From the NCBI GenBank assembly GCA_905236165.1, contig CAJOOC010000017.1, positions 1-37,217 on the forward strand: 37,217 bases of DNA, written 5' to 3'. Position numbers and translations under genes: made by a program. This document shows, in pieces, positions 33,130 to 37,217 of this stretch. The first letter of the stretch is position 1; every line of letters begins with the position of its first letter. The notes under the pieces are model-generated. The model worked only from the letters and a program-made list of their open reading frames with translations, did not search any database and was not told the DNA's origin. This DNA is from an uncultured Prevotella sp. (GTDB lineage Bacteria > Bacteroidota > Bacteroidia > Bacteroidales > Bacteroidaceae).

Positions 33130-33168
33130 GAAAATTGTAAGTTCAATATTGATAATCGAATATAACTT

Positions 33169-34971
33169 ATGAAATTAAATAAATATATAGGAATAATGAT
33201 GCTTGCAGCAACGATGTTTGGTGCAGCATCCTGCTCTGACTATTCCGACTACAACACGGTTCCTGTGGATTCTAATCCCAGTGCCAATAACACGTTGTGG
33301 GAGAATATTGTCAGTGACCCGCAGCTGACGAAGTTTGCTGCGCTGGCCCAACAGTGCAAGTTCTCTGAGGCTCTCAACAGCCCACGCTTCTATACGGTGT
33401 GGGCACCTACAAACGAAGCTATCAGCGAAGCAGAGTTCAACAGACTGATGGCCAGTGACAGTGCAACGATAGTCAAGCAGTTCATACAGCAGCACATCAC
33501 GGAGTATAACTACCCGGTGTCATCTGCACTTGAGAATAAGACCATTATCTCGCTCAACCTGAAGCATCACGACTTCACACAGTCCTCTTTCGATGGCTTC
33601 CCATACGCTGCCATCAACCAGCCTGCTACTAACGGTGTGATGCATAAGATCAATGGTTATTCAGAGTTCTTCCCAAATCTATATGAGAACATCGACAATC
33701 TCGTAGGATGTGACTCTCTGAAGAAATACATCCAGAAGTATGATGAGTACTACCTCGATGTCAATGCCTCCGTTATCGGCCCGCTCGTAAACGGACAACA
33801 GACATATCTCGACTCTGTCATGAAGAAGCGTAACAATGTGATACGCTCCATCATGCGTGCCGACCTGGATGCAGAGGACAGCACATACTGCATGCTCATA
33901 CCAAATGACAAGGCATGGAAGGATGCTTACGAGAAGATTTATCCCTGCTATAATTACATAGCAAAGATGGATTATATGGACCTCAGCAAGAAGACCACCG
34001 TGGCTTCTTCAACTACTGCTACTACAGCCAAGGCCGACAAGGCTGTGGAAACCACCATGCAGGTGCTGCAGGACTCTATCACATGCCGTAACATTGTGAA
34101 TAACCTTGTTTACTCTAACTACTATCAGAAGAACCTGCCTTACTTCGGTCAGGGGACCTTCGCAGAAGAGGACACCACGCTCTCTACATCAGGACATTTC
34201 CTCACTAATGCCCAGGAGGTGATAAACCACACCATAGAGACAACGGAGATGAGTAACGGTATCGCACGCACCATCGACTCGCTCACTACATATCCTTGGG
34301 AGACCTATAACCCAGTGATATCGACTACACGTCCGGCTCAGACGCTGAAGGTAAAGAAACTTACTACCACGAACGTTATCCTCGACGAAGAGTTCAACAA
34401 GGACCATCCTTTCTTTAAGAAGGTGCCTGAGATGATAAAAAAGTGGATACTGCCTGAGACATCACGCTTCTTCACCTACATCGCTGTTGACAGTGCAAAC
34501 ATTGATGGTTCCACGGCTAAGCCAGAGTTCAATTTCGCATTGAAGGGTGTTCGTTCAACCACGTATCACATCTATGTTGTAACCGTTCCTGGTGTTTTTG
34601 ATGCAAATCCTTCTGTGAAGCCATACTACCTGCGCTTCTATCTCAGCTGGACGGATGCCAACAACAAGCAGCAATATACAGTGCTGCCACAGGGTGCGAG
34701 GACGAACTCGGAGATTACTACTGCTGACGGTAACAGCACCGCAACGGTGACATACGTTGGTGACCCAAACCTTGTCAACGTCATCGACCTGGGCGAGTTC
34801 ACCTTCCCTGCAAGCTATTACGGACTGGATGCATATCCAAGCCTTATGATGATGCACACCAAGACCTATACCTCTTCTGCAAACCGTAGCAAGTATGACC
34901 AGCAGATGCGTGTGGCAGGTGTATATCTCGTTCCAAAGGAGTATAATGACTATTGGATTAATAAAGAATAA
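33169..34971 (+). CDS. FAS1 (fasciclin) lipoprotein, third of the operon
   Basis: 600-residue predicted surface lipoprotein with lipobox Cys22 (ATMFGAASC) followed by SDYSDYN. The first FAS1 domain is clear: LTKFAALAQQCKFSEAL, H1 YTVWAPTNEAI (about 75) and H2 TNGVMHKINGY (about 156). A second, degenerate copy carries CMLIPNDKAW (about 241). The C-terminal third is beta-rich (TYHIYVVTVPGVF, YYLRFYLSWTD, LGEFTFPASYYGLDAYP) and resembles the C-terminal module of the preceding fasciclin protein in style. The stop is 5 nt before the start of the second SusC gene, strong evidence for cotranscription. The upstream gap of 155 nt holds repeats rather than an evident promoter. Confidence 0.83.
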   Translation: MKLNKYIGIMMLAATMFGAASCSDYSDYNTVPVDSNPSANNTLWENIVSDPQLTKFAALAQQCKFSEALNSPRFYTVWAPTNEAISEAEFNRLMASDSATIVKQFIQQHITEYNYPVSSALENKTIISLNLKHHDFTQSSFDGFPYAAINQPATNGVMHKINGYSEFFPNLYENIDNLVGCDSLKKYIQKYDEYYLDVNASVIGPLVNGQQTYLDSVMKKRNNVIRSIMRADLDAEDSTYCMLIPNDKAWKDAYEKIYPCYNYIAKMDYMDLSKKTTVASSTTATTAKADKAVETTMQVLQDSITCRNIVNNLVYSNYYQKNLPYFGQGTFAEEDTTLSTSGHFLTNAQEVINHTIETTEMSNGIARTIDSLTTYPWETYNPVISTTRPAQTLKVKKLTTTNVILDEEFNKDHPFFKKVPEMIKKWILPETSRFFTYIAVDSANIDGSTAKPEFNFALKGVRSTTYHIYVVTVPGVFDANPSVKPYYLRFYLSWTDANNKQQYTVLPQGARTNSEITTADGNSTATVTYVGDPNLVNVIDLGEFTFPASYYGLDAYPSLMMMHTKTYTSSANRSKYDQQMRVAGVYLVPKEYNDYWINKE

Positions 34972-34976
34972 CGACG

Positions 34977-37217
34977 ATGAAAAGTACGATATATAACTTC
35001 CTACAGCGTCAGAGTCTCAGACTCTCACTCTGTGCCATTGTCTTGACAGCAAGCACAGTGGCTTTCGCTCAGGATGAATTCGAAGAAGAAGAGACATCTG
35101 TCATCAAGCAGCCAAAGCGCCAGACAGCCGTCGATTCCAATCCTACCATCAATGTGCAGGGTGTTGTCGTTGACGATGCCACGAAGAAGCCCCTGGCTGG
35201 TGTTCGTCTGCAGACCCTCAACGACAACCGTTATGCAGCGATGACCGATGCCGAAGGTAAATTCACCATCAAGGTACCTGTCTTCGCTACCTCGCTCTTC
35301 GTTCAGGCTCCTAAGTACCTCTCACAGCAGGTAGCCATCACAGCCGGCGACGAGAACCAGCAGGTGCGCATCAACATGCTCAGCAATGTCTTTGCTACGA
35401 TGTATGAGAATGGCACCAATATCACTGCCACCAACGGCTTCGTCTCTGACGGTAACGGCCTCACCATCGATGAGGAGATGACAGAGAAGCTGGGCGGCGA
35501 CATCCATGCCACCATGCACTCCGGCAACCTGGAGCACGGTGCAGCAATGTTCATACGCGGTATCAGCTCTATCAACGGTACTGCACAGCCACTCGTCATC
35601 CTCGATGGCGTGGAACTCGATATGCAGCGCAACCGTGAGTCGCTACATCAGGGTGACATCTTCAATATGCTGTCAACAATATCCCCAGAGGACATCGACA
35701 AGGTGACGGTGCTGAAGAATGCCACTGCCCTCTATGGTGCACGCGGTGCCAACGGTGTAATCCTTATCGAGACCAAGCGCGGCCACTCTATGGCCACCCG
35801 CATCGATGCCAAGGTTGGTGTGGGCTGGACATACGTGCCAAGTTATCCAAAGATGATGGACGAGACACAGTACCGCAATTATGCCGTAGAACAGCTCGGT
35901 ACCATAGCAGAGGTTCAGGACCGCATCGGTTCTGCTACAAACCCATTGCAGTTCAAGTTCCTCAACGATGACCCTAACGGATTCTACTACCACTGGTATC
36001 ACGAGAACAACACCAACTGGAATGACTATATCTACCGCACGTCGCTGACCCACAACTACAGCATTAACGTGCAGGGTGGTGATGACATCGGTATGTATAA
36101 CCTCTCTGTGGCTTACATACAGACAATGAAGAACGTAAAGTCAACGAGCTATGACCGTATCAACGTACGCTTCAATACGGACATCAACCTGCTTTACAAT
36201 CTATCTACAAAGTTCGATATGTCATTCTCTCGTTCAAACACCAACCTGTTTGACGAGGGCGTTCCTGCTGACCTCAACTCTGGAACCATCACATCGCCTA
36301 ACTTCCTGACGCTCATTAAGAGCCCGCTGCTCAATCCTTATCAGTACAATCAGAATATTCAAGGATTCACATCCCTGCTCTCTGATGCTGATGACCTCTA
36401 CAGCACACTGGAAAACGGCAACTACTCACTCGCCAACCCTCTGGCAATACTGGACAACGGTGCCGGCGAGCGTAAGAACCGTAATGAGAACACGTTCTTC
36501 AACGTTACAATCACTCCTACCTATGAGATTAACAAGAACTGGAAGGTAAGTTCTCACTTCAGCTACTACCTCAACCGTAACTCTCAGGCATACTACCGTC
36601 CCAACCTCGGTCTGCCTTCATTCGCTATTGAGAATCTCGGTACGGTTTATTCCAAGACTGCATCAATCTTCTCAAAGGAGACAAACATTCTCAGCAATAC
36701 CCATGCTGACTGGAACAAGAAGTTCGGTGCCCACAATATTGAGGCTACGGGTGGTTTCCGCTACAACTACTACTCCTACGACAATAGCGACCTCGCTACA
36801 CAGTATTCTACCAAGGGTGAGGACGATAAGAACCCAACACTTGCCGTAGGTAATGACGTGTACTCCACCGTTGCCGGTGCTGACGATGTTTGGAAGAACA
36901 TACAGTGGTACCTCTCCGGCAGCTATGACTACATGAACAAATACTTCGCTACCGTATCAGTCCTTGCAGAGTCAAACAGCCGCTTCGGTTCAAATGCCAA
37001 GGGCGGTGTGAAGATGTTCGGTACCAAGTGGGCCATCTTCCCAAGCGTTCAGCTCGGATGGGTGATGACAAATGAGAAGTGGTTCCCGAAGAATGGCGCT
37101 GTGAACTACCTGCGCCTTAATGCCGGCTTCGACGTAAGCGGTAACGACGATATCTCCAACTACGCTGCACGCACCTCTTTCAATACCGTGCGTTATAACT
37201 ACACACAGATCGGTATG
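34977..37217 (+). CDS. Second SusC/RagA-type transporter, cut by window end
   Basis: 747 codons are visible, running open to the window edge. A signal peptide (LSLCAIVLTASTVAFA) is followed by an unusual acidic and basic linker (DEFEEEETSVIKQPKRQ). Next come a carboxypeptidase-regulatory-like domain (INVQGVVVDDATKKPLAGVR, about 58-130), a plug with MFIRGISSINGTAQPLVILD and VTVLKNATALYGARGANG followed by IETKRG (about 245-265), and the first part of the beta-barrel. The ATG at 34,977 is 5 nt after the preceding stop. It is clearly a different paralogue from the 25,510 SusC. A matching SusD would be expected just beyond the window. Confidence 0.93.
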   Translation, partial: MKSTIYNFLQRQSLRLSLCAIVLTASTVAFAQDEFEEEETSVIKQPKRQTAVDSNPTINVQGVVVDDATKKPLAGVRLQTLNDNRYAAMTDAEGKFTIKVPVFATSLFVQAPKYLSQQVAITAGDENQQVRINMLSNVFATMYENGTNITATNGFVSDGNGLTIDEEMTEKLGGDIHATMHSGNLEHGAAMFIRGISSINGTAQPLVILDGVELDMQRNRESLHQGDIFNMLSTISPEDIDKVTVLKNATALYGARGANGVILIETKRGHSMATRIDAKVGVGWTYVPSYPKMMDETQYRNYAVEQLGTIAEVQDRIGSATNPLQFKFLNDDPNGFYYHWYHENNTNWNDYIYRTSLTHNYSINVQGGDDIGMYNLSVAYIQTMKNVKSTSYDRINVRFNTDINLLYNLSTKFDMSFSRSNTNLFDEGVPADLNSGTITSPNFLTLIKSPLLNPYQYNQNIQGFTSLLSDADDLYSTLENGNYSLANPLAILDNGAGERKNRNENTFFNVTITPTYEINKNWKVSSHFSYYLNRNSQAYYRPNLGLPSFAIENLGTVYSKTASIFSKETNILSNTHADWNKKFGAHNIEATGGFRYNYYSYDNSDLATQYSTKGEDDKNPTLAVGNDVYSTVAGADDVWKNIQWYLSGSYDYMNKYFATVSVLAESNSRFGSNAKGGVKMFGTKWAIFPSVQLGWVMTNEKWFPKNGAVNYLRLNAGFDVSGNDDISNYAARTSFNTVRYNYTQIGM

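Noticed and set aside
33017..33130. Possible CRISPR array in the spacer before the third fasciclin gene
   Set aside because: The repeats are short, contiguous and AT-rich without unique spacers of uniform length, and no cas genes are present. It is a simple mini-repeat next to a dispersed repeat.

Overview
The window looks like chromosomal DNA from a Prevotella-like member of the Bacteroidales (Bacteroidota). Several signs agree. Promoters fit the Bacteroidetes TTTG / TAnnTTTG pattern. There are two SusC-type TonB-dependent porins and a SusD lipoprotein. Many signal peptides end in a lipobox Cys, and two large secreted proteins end in probable type IX secretion tails. Shine-Dalgarno sequences are largely absent, with A-rich leaders instead. 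The genus is an inference; no rRNA or other taxonomic marker is present.

Region 1 (1-10,990) is housekeeping. pgk (332-1600, +) ends at a strong hairpin terminator. It converges on a long minus-strand run that reads, in transcription order, sppA, lpxK, punA-type purine nucleoside phosphorylase, thiL, a sugar-nucleotidyltransferase-like gene, a DHH phosphoesterase (NrnA-like), a DUF4827-like lipoprotein and a GlmM-type phosphohexomutase. Good promoters precede sppA and the lipoprotein gene. Most spacers in this run carry short A/T-rich or CGTTA-type mini-repeats.

Region 2 (11,001-17,382) is a two-gene pectin module: a CE12-type rhamnogalacturonan acetylesterase followed by a very large (1556 aa) PL11-type rhamnogalacturonan lyase. 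The lyase carries about 900 extra residues with autotransporter-type beta repeats and a type IX-like tail. Together they should deacetylate and cleave rhamnogalacturonan I. A nested inverted-repeat element (about 17,096-17,363) follows.

Region 3 (17,383-22,597) is accessory. It holds a minus-strand Rpn/PD-(D/E)XK-family protein with a 21-bp coding tandem repeat, a hairpin-rich intergenic block, a 927-aa secreted protein of unknown function with a structured leader, and a 743-bp repeat-filled spacer.

Region 4 (22,598-37,217, running off the end) is the most unusual part. In order it reads: fasciclin-type lipoprotein, SusC, SusD, fasciclin-type lipoprotein, fasciclin-type lipoprotein, second SusC (incomplete). 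It resembles a polysaccharide-utilisation or nutrient-uptake operon, but three large multi-FAS1 surface lipoproteins replace the expected hydrolases. No regulator or degradative enzyme is visible inside it, so its ligand cannot be assigned from this window.
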